Below are positions 7,469 through 14,285 of a stretch of 24,645 nucleotides of DNA, piece after piece. The translations under genes and the position numbers were made by a program. Source of the stretch: Bacillota bacterium (GTDB lineage: Bacteria; Bacillota; Clostridia; Oscillospirales; Ruminococcaceae); contig JAEYXR010000123.1 of NCBI GenBank assembly GCA_023431215.1, positions 1-24,645 on the forward strand. The letters run 5' to 3'. The first letter of the stretch is position 1, and every line of letters starts with the position of its first letter. The notes below the pieces were generated by a model. That model made no database searches, was not told the origin of the DNA, and worked only from the letters and a program-made list of their open reading frames with translations.

Positions 7469-8416
7469 CTAGCGGTTATCTTGTATTGCTGCAGCTTCTC
7501 CTACCGGCTTTGTCGCTATGGCCTCATCATCTGCCAGGTACATTTCCTGAATACGGTTCATGCAGCTCGGTGTCAGGTAGAAGATGGTTTTATCCACACT
7601 CATGCTACCTTCAATATACACCACCGCAGTGGCCGGTAAATCCAGCTTTGCCAAAAAGGAGGCTGCAGACTTTCTGGTTTCGTAATCTTTATAAGACAGA
7701 TCTGTCTCCATGACATCCAGTACGGCTTTTATCAGCTTGTCCCCCACGTCGGTAAGAAAAGCCGGTAAATTTTCGCTTACCAGCTGAGATACCAGCATGG
7801 CGCCCCGGTCGCTGCGTTCTACCTCACCGCCCTTGTAGGAGGGATATGCCAAAATGTCATAGGTCTTCCGTCCATCCAGGCTGTAGCTGCCCTTGGGCAT
7901 CACCACCTTGCGTCCATGAAGCTTTCCGTTTAAGTCCACCGGCAGGTAGTAGTCCATGAGGCCTGTCATACTCATCAGACGAGAAAGCCCCTCTACATCC
8001 ATCTTTGCCCATCTGTCCAGCGGAATCTGCAAATATTGCTCCAAAGCTTTTCGTGCATAGGCAATTCCACCCTTTTGGTACAGCCCTTGGAGCGTGGTGG
8101 CTTCTCCGCCGTATTCCACATAGGTTTTGGGTGGCAACATGCATAGGGCAATACGCCCCTTGTCCGGTAAAAAGCCAAACAATAGGTAGCAATCGGGATC
8201 GGTTAAACCATCTTCGGCTCCAGTCAGCAAAATGTTTAAACGCTCCTCTTTTCGGGGAAGATAAACAGTAGGCAGCTGTGAAACATCTTGCTGCGGACGG
8301 TTTTGCCTTAAATAAAAAGCAAGGCAGACGGTAGCCAGTACCACACCCATCAGCAGCAGAGTAACGCCAAAAGCTCTAAAAAAGGTGGAATATACATGAT
8401 TATTTTTTCGCTGCAA
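7469..8416 (-). CDS. Divergent LytR-CpsA-Psr (LCP) family protein
   Basis: A 315-residue protein with a short cytosolic N-terminus, one membrane helix (about 15-35) and an extracellular LCP-like domain. LCP enzymes transfer polyisoprenoid-linked glycopolymers onto peptidoglycan. The fold order is recognisable: NILLTG (61-66), a hydrophobic strand then LPPKTYV (94-100) where typical members have SIPRDTYV, a GG at 116-117, D140, and the C-terminal LDGRKTYDILAY segment (180-191) followed by R201 and R204. The first phosphate-binding Arg-Asp pair is therefore replaced by Lys-Thr, so activity is uncertain. The start is TTG 8416, supported by a GGAAGGAGGG ribosome site. It is transcribed alone. Confidence 0.75.
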   Translation of the reverse strand: MQRKNNHVYSTFFRAFGVTLLLMGVVLATVCLAFYLRQNRPQQDVSQLPTVYLPRKEERLNILLTGAEDGLTDPDCYLLFGFLPDKGRIALCMLPPKTYVEYGGEATTLQGLYQKGGIAYARKALEQYLQIPLDRWAKMDVEGLSRLMSMTGLMDYYLPVDLNGKLHGRKVVMPKGSYSLDGRKTYDILAYPSYKGGEVERSDRGAMLVSQLVSENLPAFLTDVGDKLIKAVLDVMETDLSYKDYETRKSAASFLAKLDLPATAVVYIEGSMSVDKTIFYLTPSCMNRIQEMYLADDEAIATKPVGEAAAIQDNR

Positions 8417-8645
8417 GGGCGACCCTCCTTCCTGAAATGGAAAGCTATACCAAGACGGTTTTTGGGCCTGGCATATTCTTTAGTATGGACACCGGAGCAC
8501 CGGTTAAACACATTTTCTTTATTGCTGTTCAGAGTTATCAATTTTTTTAAAAACAGAAAAAATTGGTATTTGGCTTTTCTTTTGTTAAAAAGCAGCCATA
8601 AATCTTATCTGATGCAAAAAACCGCCAAAAATGCGGCTTTTGCCC
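8417..8645. other. Divergent intergenic region between the LCP gene and yceD
   Basis: No gene is supported. It carries the ribosome site of the LCP gene (minus strand, about 8420-8430), AT-rich sequence without a clear minus-strand promoter, and a short hairpin at 8617-8640. Confidence 0.4.
8617..8640 (-). terminator. Weak terminator-like hairpin
   Basis: On the minus strand, AAGCCGC and GCGGTTT can pair over seven positions with one wobble around a 7-nt loop, followed by further T residues. It sits immediately upstream of the yceD promoter and might block antisense read-through. Confidence 0.4.
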
Positions 8646-8674
8646 TTGACAAAGCAGGACACGCACTATATAAT
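8646..8674 (+). promoter_or_regulatory. Consensus promoter of yceD-rpmF
   Basis: Exact consensus TTGACA (8646-8651), 17-nt spacer and TATAAT (8669-8674). Transcription should start near 8681, leaving a leader of about 95 nt before the TTG start of yceD. Confidence 0.93.
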
Positions 8675-8777
8675 ATTTTCCGTGACAGTTACGATGATGG
8701 GGTAAGTATGCCCTTTTTCGTAGCTGAGCGAACACAGCGGCGGGGTCTCCTCTGTCGAAATTCGGAGGTGGCGAGCT

Positions 8778-9281
8778 TTGAAATTTGATCTTTGCAAGGT
8801 CATGGACCGCGAGGGTGAATCCGATGTGGTAACGGGAGATGTGGACCTAAGCGGATACAAACACAGAGGTGTGTTTTTAATCAAAGAACCCGTGCAGCTT
8901 ACGGCAAAAGCGGAAAACCGCGCCGGCGTGGTTTCACTCGACTGCGCTTACCGGTTTACACTGAACCTAACCTGCGACCGTTGTCTGACACCCTTTACAA
9001 AACAGGTTACCCAGCAGAGCGAGCACACGGTGGTCCGCGCCCTGAACGGACGGGATGACGACGACTTCATTGTGGCCCCTGACGGTATCGTAGAGCTTAC
9101 TGAGCTTGCTACCAACGATATTGTATTGGAGTTACCCAATAAGTTTTTGTGCTCTGTTGACTGCAAGGGCCTTTGTCCTGTTTGCGGGTGCAACCGTAAC
9201 ACAGCCTGTTGCAACTGCAATACACAGGCGATAGACCCCCGGCTGGAAGCCTTAAACAAGTTTTTTGAAGATGATAAGTAG
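8778..9281 (+). CDS. yceD: YceD family (DUF177) protein
   Basis: A 167-residue DUF177/YceD protein. Members are almost always encoded just before ribosomal protein bL32 and are linked to 23S rRNA or large-subunit accumulation, though the biochemical role is not well defined. This one has two cysteine sets: CDRC (C66, C69) in the central beta region and C125, C129, C133, C136 in the C-terminal CSVDCKGLCPVCG segment, suggesting bound zinc. The extra cluster NTACCNC after it is less usual. The start is TTG 8778, placed by GGAGGTG 7-8 nt upstream. rpmF follows after 20 nt with its own ribosome site, and a terminator lies beyond it, so the two make a compact operon. Confidence 0.9.
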   Translation: MKFDLCKVMDREGESDVVTGDVDLSGYKHRGVFLIKEPVQLTAKAENRAGVVSLDCAYRFTLNLTCDRCLTPFTKQVTQQSEHTVVRALNGRDDDDFIVAPDGIVELTELATNDIVLELPNKFLCSVDCKGLCPVCGCNRNTACCNCNTQAIDPRLEALNKFFEDDK

Positions 9282-9301
9282 ATTTAAGGAGGTGCTGAAA
9301 G

Positions 9302-9487
9302 ATGGCGGTACCCAAGAGAAAAAGTTCTAAGGCACGCAAAAACTCCAGACGTTCCAACGTTTGGAAACTGCCTGTTCCCAACTTCTGCAAGTGCACTCAG
9401 TGTGGCGAGCTGAAGGTTCCTCACCGTGTTTGCGGTAACTGCGGTTACTACAAAGGCAAAGAAATTGTCAAGGTTGACGCTGAATAA
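9302..9487 (+). CDS. rpmF: Large ribosomal subunit protein bL32
   Basis: A 61-residue basic protein with the bL32 start MAVPKRKSSKARK and a zinc ribbon formed by C31, C34, C44 and C47 (CTQC and CGNC). This is the four-cysteine, zinc-dependent form. It has an AAGGAGGTG ribosome site and full length for the family. Confidence 0.97.
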   Translation: MAVPKRKSSKARKNSRRSNVWKLPVPNFCKCTQCGELKVPHRVCGNCGYYKGKEIVKVDAE

Positions 9488-9504
9488 TGCCAATGGCTGA
9501 AAGT

Positions 9505-9535
9505 GGAGGAGGACAAGCGTCCTCCTCTATTTTTC
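9505..9535 (+). terminator. Terminator of yceD-rpmF
   Basis: A 9-bp perfect stem GAGGAGGAC/GTCCTCCTC (9506-9514 and 9519-9527) with loop AAGC, followed by TATTTTT. Confidence 0.92.
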
Positions 9536-9696
9536 TATGCAGAATCTGCACACAATAACAGGTGCTGCAGTCTTTACCAATGCAGCATTATCCATCGTTC
9601 TTTTGCTGTGCCGCATAAGTGCAGCCGCCCGGTGAAACAGTAATGCTGTAAAACAAAACCGGATTTATTTTTTAGCAAAGAAAGGCGGTGCCTCTT

Positions 9697-11007
9697 GTGG
9701 CAGTGCTGATTAGTGCGGTGGATAAGGGGTCTCCCGCTCACCGCTGCGGCGTGCGCCCCGGCGAAACGCTGCTTACCATTGACGGCAACACCATTCGGGA
9801 TGTGTTGGATTATCGTTTTTATATGACCGAAAAGCATTTGACCATGGAGCTGCAGGGCGAAGATGGCAAAGTACGCAAGGTTTCGGTGACCAAGGGCGAA
9901 TATGATGAGCTGGGTCTGGAGTTTGATACCTACCTGATGGACAGGCAGCACCACTGCAAAAACAAGTGTGTGTTCTGCTTTATTGACCAGCTACCTCCCG
10001 GCTTGCGTGATACCCTGTACTTTAAGGATGACGACAGCCGTATGTCCTTTTTGTTTGGGAGCTATGTTACCCTGACCAATGTGTCAGAAGAGGAGATTCA
10101 GCGCATTATCAAAATGCATATCAGCCCAATTAACGTGTCGGTACACGCCACAAACCCCGAAGTACGCCAAAAAATGATGCTCAACCCCCAGTCGGGCCCC
10201 TCCTTGCGGTACCTGCCTATGCTGGTAGAAGCCGGAATCAAGGTCAACACCCAGCTGGTCATTTGCCCCGGGCTCAACGACGGTGACGAGCTGCGTCGCA
10301 GCCTTAACGACCTGGGCGAGCTTGCACCGGGCGTACAAAGCATTGCCCTTGTCCCCGTGGGCCTTACCAAGCACCGGGACGGTTTATATCCGCTGCGGCC
10401 TATGACCGCGGAGGAAGCTGCCGAATGTATTGATATTGCCCAGGAGTTTGGACAGCGTATGCTGAAGGTACACGGCTCGCGCATTGCCTTTGCTTCGGAC
10501 GAGCTGTTTGTTCAGGCGGGGCGCCCCATTCCCGACGCAGAATACTACGAAGATTTTGCCCAGCTGGATAACGGTGTGGGTATCCATGCATTGCTGCGGC
10601 AGGAGTTTGAGTCTGCCCTGAAGCTGGAGGATGGTGACGACAGGCAAAACGAAGTTACCATTGCCTGCGGCGTTGCCGCACAGCCTTTATTATCTCAACT
10701 GACTGCCACCGCGCTGCAAAAATTCCCAAATCTCAACATTCGGGTTTATGGCATCCCCAACCGCCTCTTTGGAGATACTGTAACGGTAAGCGGACTGGTG
10801 TGCGGCGGGGACATTATTCATGAAATAAAAGACAAGCCTTTGGGACACAAGGTGCTGATTCCCGAAGTCATGCTTCGTCATGAAAAAGACCGCTTTTTAG
10901 ACGACAGCACTGTTCCCCAACTGGAGGCAGCACTGGGTGTTCCTGTACAGGTGCTGCCCGTGGACGGCTTTGAACTGCTGGATGCACTGCTGGGCAATAC
11001 CAACTAA
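9697..11007 (+). CDS. PDZ/radical SAM/DUF512 family protein (TIGR03279-like)
   Basis: A 436-residue member of the conserved family with an N-terminal PDZ-like domain, a radical-SAM-like core and a C-terminal DUF512. The PDZ part is about residues 1-70 (GSPAHRCGVRPGETLLTIDG). The CX3CX2C iron-sulfur motif CKNKCVFC uses C87, C91 and C94, and is followed by FIDQLPPGLRDTLYFKDDD, a highly conserved stretch. DUF512 fills roughly 280-430. I place the start at GTG 9697, since AAGGCGGTG lies 6 nt upstream; a GTG at 9688 lies inside that ribosome site. In Firmicutes this family is often next to der, as here, which hints at ribosome assembly or RNA metabolism, but no reaction is established. Confidence 0.88.
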   Translation: MAVLISAVDKGSPAHRCGVRPGETLLTIDGNTIRDVLDYRFYMTEKHLTMELQGEDGKVRKVSVTKGEYDELGLEFDTYLMDRQHHCKNKCVFCFIDQLPPGLRDTLYFKDDDSRMSFLFGSYVTLTNVSEEEIQRIIKMHISPINVSVHATNPEVRQKMMLNPQSGPSLRYLPMLVEAGIKVNTQLVICPGLNDGDELRRSLNDLGELAPGVQSIALVPVGLTKHRDGLYPLRPMTAEEAAECIDIAQEFGQRMLKVHGSRIAFASDELFVQAGRPIPDAEYYEDFAQLDNGVGIHALLRQEFESALKLEDGDDRQNEVTIACGVAAQPLLSQLTATALQKFPNLNIRVYGIPNRLFGDTVTVSGLVCGGDIIHEIKDKPLGHKVLIPEVMLRHEKDRFLDDSTVPQLEAALGVPVQVLPVDGFELLDALLGNTN

Positions 11008-11054
11008 AGATAAGGGTAGGTTTCTTGCCGGCGGGTAAAAAATAACCGTTTTTT

Positions 11055-11083
11055 GCGTATAACAAAATGTTTTGTACGCTTTT
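11055..11083 (+). terminator. Possible terminator after the DUF512 gene
   Basis: ACAAAA/TTTTGT with outer GCGT/ACGC and a small bulge, followed by TTTT. It is of moderate strength and lies 48 nt past the stop codon. Confidence 0.5.
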
Positions 11084-11292
11084 AGGCGATACCGCATAAT
11101 GCTAAGTGTTGTATTGCGACAGCTAATTTTTTGTCAGATAAAACAAAAAGCATGGCCAATACTTCATGTATTAGCGTGTATTTTTGTGAAATATGGCAGG
11201 AAATTTGCAAGCAAGACGGCGCTTAAGGCGCCAGCCGTGAATTGTGCGGTGTTGTCTTTTAATAAATCAATAGACGAAAGGAGCGATGCACT

Positions 11293-12612
11293 ATGGCAAA
11301 ACCGCTCATTGCAGTGGTTGGGCGCCCCAATGTGGGAAAGTCCACCCTCTTTAACAAGCTCATCGGCCAGCGACTGGCCATTGTGGAGGACACCCCCGGT
11401 GTCACCCGAGACCGCATTTATGCCCCTTGTGAGTGGCGCAGCAAAGAATTTATGCTGGTGGATACCGGCGGCATCGAGCCCAAGACCGACGACCTTATTC
11501 TGGCAAAAATGCGCAATCAGGCGCAAATAGCCATTGACACCGCGGACGTTATTATTATGGTGGTAGACCTGCGCAGCGGCGTTACCGCCAATGACAGTGA
11601 TATTGCCGCCATGCTGCTCCGCAGCGGCAAGCCGGTGGTGCTTTGCGTCAACAAGTGCGACCGCATCGGTGATATTCCTGCCGATTTTTATGAATTTTAT
11701 AATCTTGGTTTGGGTGACCCTGTTCCTGTTTCCTCGGTGCATGGGCATGGCACAGGCGAGCTGCTGGATGCCTGCTTTGAACATCTGGACTTTGAAAAAG
11801 TTGAGGATGACGGCGAGGAGACCATTAAGGTTGCCGTCATTGGCAAGCCCAACGTAGGCAAAAGCTCTCTGATTAACCGCGTGGCAGGGGAGGAGCGGGT
11901 AATTGTTGCCGACATTGCCGGCACCACCCGCGACAGCACCGATACCACCGTAGAAAACGAGCACGGCAAGTATGTCTTTATTGACACAGCTGGTATCCGC
12001 CGCAAAAGCCGTGTGGATGAAAACATTGAGCGCTACAGCGTGCTCCGCGCCTATATGGCGGTAGACCGCTGCGACGTAGCGGTAATTGTCATTGACGCGC
12101 TGGAGGGCTTTACCGAGCAGGACAGCAAAATTGCAGGCTATGCCCATGAACAGGGCAAGGGCTGCATTGTGGTGGTAAACAAGTGGGACGCCATAGAAAA
12201 AGACGGCCGAACCATGCAGGAGTATATCAAAAAGCTGGAAATAGACTTCTCCTTTATGAGCTATGTGCCCTTTTTGTTCATTTCTGCCCTTACCGGCCAG
12301 CGTGTAGAGCGTTTGTATGAAATGATTAACCTTGTCAGCGAAAAAAATGCCATGCGTATTTCTACCGGCAAGCTGAATGATTTACTGGCTTACGCCACAG
12401 CCCGTGTACAGCCCCCCTCCGACAAGGGTAAGCGCCTTAAAATTTACTACATGACCCAGGCCTCTACCAAGCCGCCGACATTTGTATTTTTCTGCAACAA
12501 GGCGGAGCTGTTCCACTTTTCCTACCAGCGGTATCTGGAGAACCAGATTCGTGAGCAATTTGGCATGGAGGGCACTCCCATCCGCATTATTGTTCGTGAG
12601 CGTGGAGAATAA
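11293..12612 (+). CDS. der: Ribosome-assembly GTPase Der (EngA)
   Basis: A 439-residue tandem GTPase needed for late 50S ribosomal subunit maturation. Domain 1 has the P-loop GRPNVGKS (10-17), DTGG (57-60) and NKCD (120-123). Domain 2 has GKPNVGKSS (184-192), DTAG (231-234) and NKWD (296-299). The remainder is the KH-like domain that contacts rRNA. All G motifs are intact and the length is normal. ATG 11293 has an AAAGGAG ribosome site. It is separated from the DUF512 gene by 285 nt, so it may have its own promoter, and ends in a terminator, so it is not followed by the plsY-gpsA genes found after der in some Firmicutes. Confidence 0.97.
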   Translation: MAKPLIAVVGRPNVGKSTLFNKLIGQRLAIVEDTPGVTRDRIYAPCEWRSKEFMLVDTGGIEPKTDDLILAKMRNQAQIAIDTADVIIMVVDLRSGVTANDSDIAAMLLRSGKPVVLCVNKCDRIGDIPADFYEFYNLGLGDPVPVSSVHGHGTGELLDACFEHLDFEKVEDDGEETIKVAVIGKPNVGKSSLINRVAGEERVIVADIAGTTRDSTDTTVENEHGKYVFIDTAGIRRKSRVDENIERYSVLRAYMAVDRCDVAVIVIDALEGFTEQDSKIAGYAHEQGKGCIVVVNKWDAIEKDGRTMQEYIKKLEIDFSFMSYVPFLFISALTGQRVERLYEMINLVSEKNAMRISTGKLNDLLAYATARVQPPSDKGKRLKIYYMTQASTKPPTFVFFCNKAELFHFSYQRYLENQIREQFGMEGTPIRIIVRERGE

Positions 12613-12637
12613 TGGCTCAAACCGAATAAGCAACAAT

Positions 12638-12684
12638 AAACCCCCGGTTCTGACTACCTGTGTCAAAACCGGGGGTTCTTATTT
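12638..12684. terminator. Bidirectional intrinsic terminator
   Basis: An 11-bp perfect GC-rich stem AACCCCCGGTT/AACCGGGGGTT (12639-12649 and 12667-12677) with a 17-nt loop, T-rich on both outer sides. It ends der on the plus strand and the redox operon on the minus strand. Confidence 0.85.
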
Positions 12685-12733
12685 TAACCGAATATAGCTA
12701 CCTTTTTAAAGCAACCGGCTATGTTTCTTTGTC

Positions 12734-13225
12734 TTAAACCGACACGGTGAGCTTTTCCAGCAGCAGCTGGGCTGCATCACAGGGAAAATCATCGCCAGAC
12801 TTATCCAGCATTTCGGCGAGCAGCTCACGGACTTCTCCACTTTGAGGAAGCATATAGCCGCTCTCCCGCAAAATATCCTCCGCCATCAGACGGTTGGATT
12901 TTTCCAGCGCAGTGGCAAACTGGCGGGCAATGGGAGTCTGCGCTTTGGCAGCCACCTGGGTTGCAATCTTTTCCTGCTTTACCTTGGAAGCACCCAATGC
13001 ACGCTGTGCCGCAATTACTTCCTTGCTGTGCTGCACCTGATGAGGATATTCCAAGGGTACGATAGAGATGGCTCCGGAGGGGCAGGCCCTGACGCAAGCG
13101 TCGCACCCCGGGAGGCACTTGGCCCAGTCGATAATGCTGTTTTCTGTATCGGTTGCACCTGTGGGGCAAACATAAAGGCACATACAATCCTTGCCGCATA
13201 AGCGGACATTTCTATAAGCAGGCAT
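12734..13225 (-). CDS. Two-cluster 4Fe-4S ferredoxin-like protein
   Basis: A 163-residue protein. The N-terminal ~60 residues hold two cysteine sets: C10, C14, C16, C20 followed by Pro, and C37, C41, C44, C48 followed by Pro. The second is CX3CX2CX3CP and the first CX3CXCX3CP, so both depart from the classical CX2CX2CX3CP, but each has four cysteines for a cubane cluster. The C-terminal ~100 residues are helical and charged, with no recognised domain. It is the last gene of a three-gene redox operon; its AAAGGAGA ribosome site overlaps the end of the rubredoxin-like gene. It probably passes electrons to or from the rubredoxin proteins encoded upstream. Partner enzymes are not in the window. 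Confidence 0.82.
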   Translation of the reverse strand: MPAYRNVRLCGKDCMCLYVCPTGATDTENSIIDWAKCLPGCDACVRACPSGAISIVPLEYPHQVQHSKEVIAAQRALGASKVKQEKIATQVAAKAQTPIARQFATALEKSNRLMAEDILRESGYMLPQSGEVRELLAEMLDKSGDDFPCDAAQLLLEKLTVSV

Positions 13226-13229
13226 ACTC

Positions 13230-13358
13230 TTATCTCCTTTCCACCTCTATAATTTTAAAGTTTGGCACCTTGCATACAGGACATACCTCCGGTGGGGTGT
13301 TGCCCAAGTAAATAAAACCGCAGATGTCACATACAAAGATGCGTGTGTTTTCCAGCAT
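13230..13358 (-). CDS. 42-residue rubredoxin-like protein
   Basis: A very short gene that fits exactly between its neighbours. The product has 42 residues with two CX2C knuckles (C10/C13 in VCDICGF and C26/C29 in VCPVCKVP), the iron-binding arrangement of rubredoxin and of the C-terminal domain of rubrerythrin. The inter-knuckle segment is only 12 residues, as in rubrerythrin-type rubredoxin domains and unlike the ~29 of classical rubredoxin. It starts 12 nt after the preceding gene stops, with GAGGG upstream of ATG 13358. Its last codons contain the ribosome site of the ferredoxin gene, so the two are tightly coupled. It is likely a free-standing electron carrier domain. Confidence 0.8.
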   Translation of the reverse strand: MLENTRIFVCDICGFIYLGNTPPEVCPVCKVPNFKIIEVERR

Positions 13359-13370
13359 GGCATCGCCCTC

Positions 13371-13895
13371 TTATTCGTAACGCTCCACAAGCAGCTTTGC
13401 CATGGTGGTCACCTTTTCTGCCCAGACAAGAGAGCGCAGCGCACCCCGGTCGCCTGCTTCCTTGGCGACAGCGTTTGCAGCGGCAAATTTTGTTTTTAGG
13501 TCCTCTGCTGCCATATCTTTGATATCCGTCAGCTCATAACCATTCTCTTGGGGTGTTTTTGCTTTAAAATAGTCTGCAAGTTTAAAAAAGGCCTCCATCT
13601 CAGCGGTCAAACGCTGTTTTTCACAGCCTTTTGCAAGACTGGAACAAATGGCGCTCAGCTCGCCCGGCGACAGCTCCCTCAAGTTCTCGGCGTGTGTTGC
13701 TTCCGTTTGGGCAACAGGGATGTCAGGCTTGACCTCTACCAGTTCAAAAGCAGACTTTGGCGCAGTACAGACAGGACAGATAAAATCCTCCGGCAGTGCC
13801 TCAAACTTTGTACCCGGCGCAATGCCTTTTTCCGGTATTCCTGCGGCTTCATCGTAAATATAGCCGCAAATGGTGCATTTATATTTGCTCATCAT
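13371..13895 (-). CDS. Rubredoxin fused to a degenerate rubrerythrin-like helical domain
   Basis: A 174-residue protein. Residues 1-55 form a classical rubredoxin domain with knuckles C7-x2-C10 and C40-x2-C43 around KYKCTICGYIYDE and EDFICPVC. Residues about 70-174 are helical and, in order and length, resemble the four-helix bundle of a reverse rubrerythrin (rubredoxin first). However, they lack the ExxH motifs that bind the di-iron site: the only histidine is H68, in the linker, and the candidate helices read CEKQ (91-94) and AEKVTTM (159-165). It may be an electron-transfer protein, not a peroxidase. It is first in the operon, behind a strong promoter. ATG 13892 (codon 2) is an equally good start for the AAAGGGG ribosome site. 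Confidence 0.82.
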   Translation of the reverse strand: MMSKYKCTICGYIYDEAAGIPEKGIAPGTKFEALPEDFICPVCTAPKSAFELVEVKPDIPVAQTEATHAENLRELSPGELSAICSSLAKGCEKQRLTAEMEAFFKLADYFKAKTPQENGYELTDIKDMAAEDLKTKFAAANAVAKEAGDRGALRSLVWAEKVTTMAKLLVERYE

Positions 13896-13910
13896 AAAAC
13901 CCCTTTCTTA

Positions 13911-13931
13911 TAATAATGGTAATTATTACTA
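13911..13931 (-). promoter_or_regulatory. Fur/PerR-like operator dyad
   Basis: Two overlapping AT-rich dyads lie here: TAATAAT-GGTA-ATTATTA (13911-13928) and a 7-1-7 palindrome TGGTAATTATTACTA (13917-13931, one mismatched pair). The 7-1-7 pattern is that of Fur-family (PerR, Fur) operators. It lies just downstream of the -10 of the redox operon, over the predicted start site, where a bound repressor would block transcription. Confidence 0.6.
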
Positions 13932-13935
13932 ATTA

Positions 13936-13964
13936 ACTATAACAAAAGCAGCTGTTCCTGTCAA
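13936..13964 (-). promoter_or_regulatory. Promoter of the rubredoxin-ferredoxin operon
   Basis: On the minus strand: TTGACA (13959-13964), a 17-nt spacer and TATAGT (13936-13941). This is a near-consensus promoter, about 41 nt ahead of the first start codon. Confidence 0.88.
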
Positions 13965-14190
13965 TGAGCGTAGCAGCACTTTGTCAATACTTCTATTTTC
14001 TTGTCCTATTTTTGTTTATTTGATATACCAACAGGTACTTAAATTAATACTTAATTGGGATAAACCCAATGATTTTCATGCACCCTCAAAGGCAGTACTG
14101 CAGCTTAAAGAATAAAGCTTAATGGATGCCGTCTCTGAAGTTTTATACACGCCTTTGACCTGGGAAGGGTAAGCTCAGCATCCATAGCAA

Positions 14191-14225
14191 ACAAGCGCGT
14201 AAGCCAAAACGGCTTACGCGCTTGT
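14191..14225 (-). terminator. Terminator-like hairpin after ddh
   Basis: A perfect 15-bp GC-rich stem (14191-14205 and 14211-14225) with loop AAAAC, 61 nt past the ddh stop. The following T-run is poor (TTGTTTG), so termination is likely but not certain. Confidence 0.7.
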
Positions 14226-14285
14226 CAAGTTTCGTTGGGCAATCTGTTATTCAAATAGCTTCTCTATCCCAATAAGGCTTTGGTT

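Noticed and set aside
8396..8788. A 130-codon plus-strand frame between the LCP gene and yceD
   Set aside because: It runs through a consensus promoter and the ribosome site of yceD, has no ribosome site of its own and shows no protein-like composition.
11164..12147. A 327-codon minus-strand reading frame across der
   Set aside because: It is antisense to the complete, motif-bearing Der GTPase and has no ribosome site or recognisable family.
14123..14184. TPP riboswitch on the plus strand
   Set aside because: Part of it (CCTTTGACCTG) recalls the thiamine element, but the CTGAGA box and the TAATnCCAGCG segment are absent, and no plus-strand gene follows.
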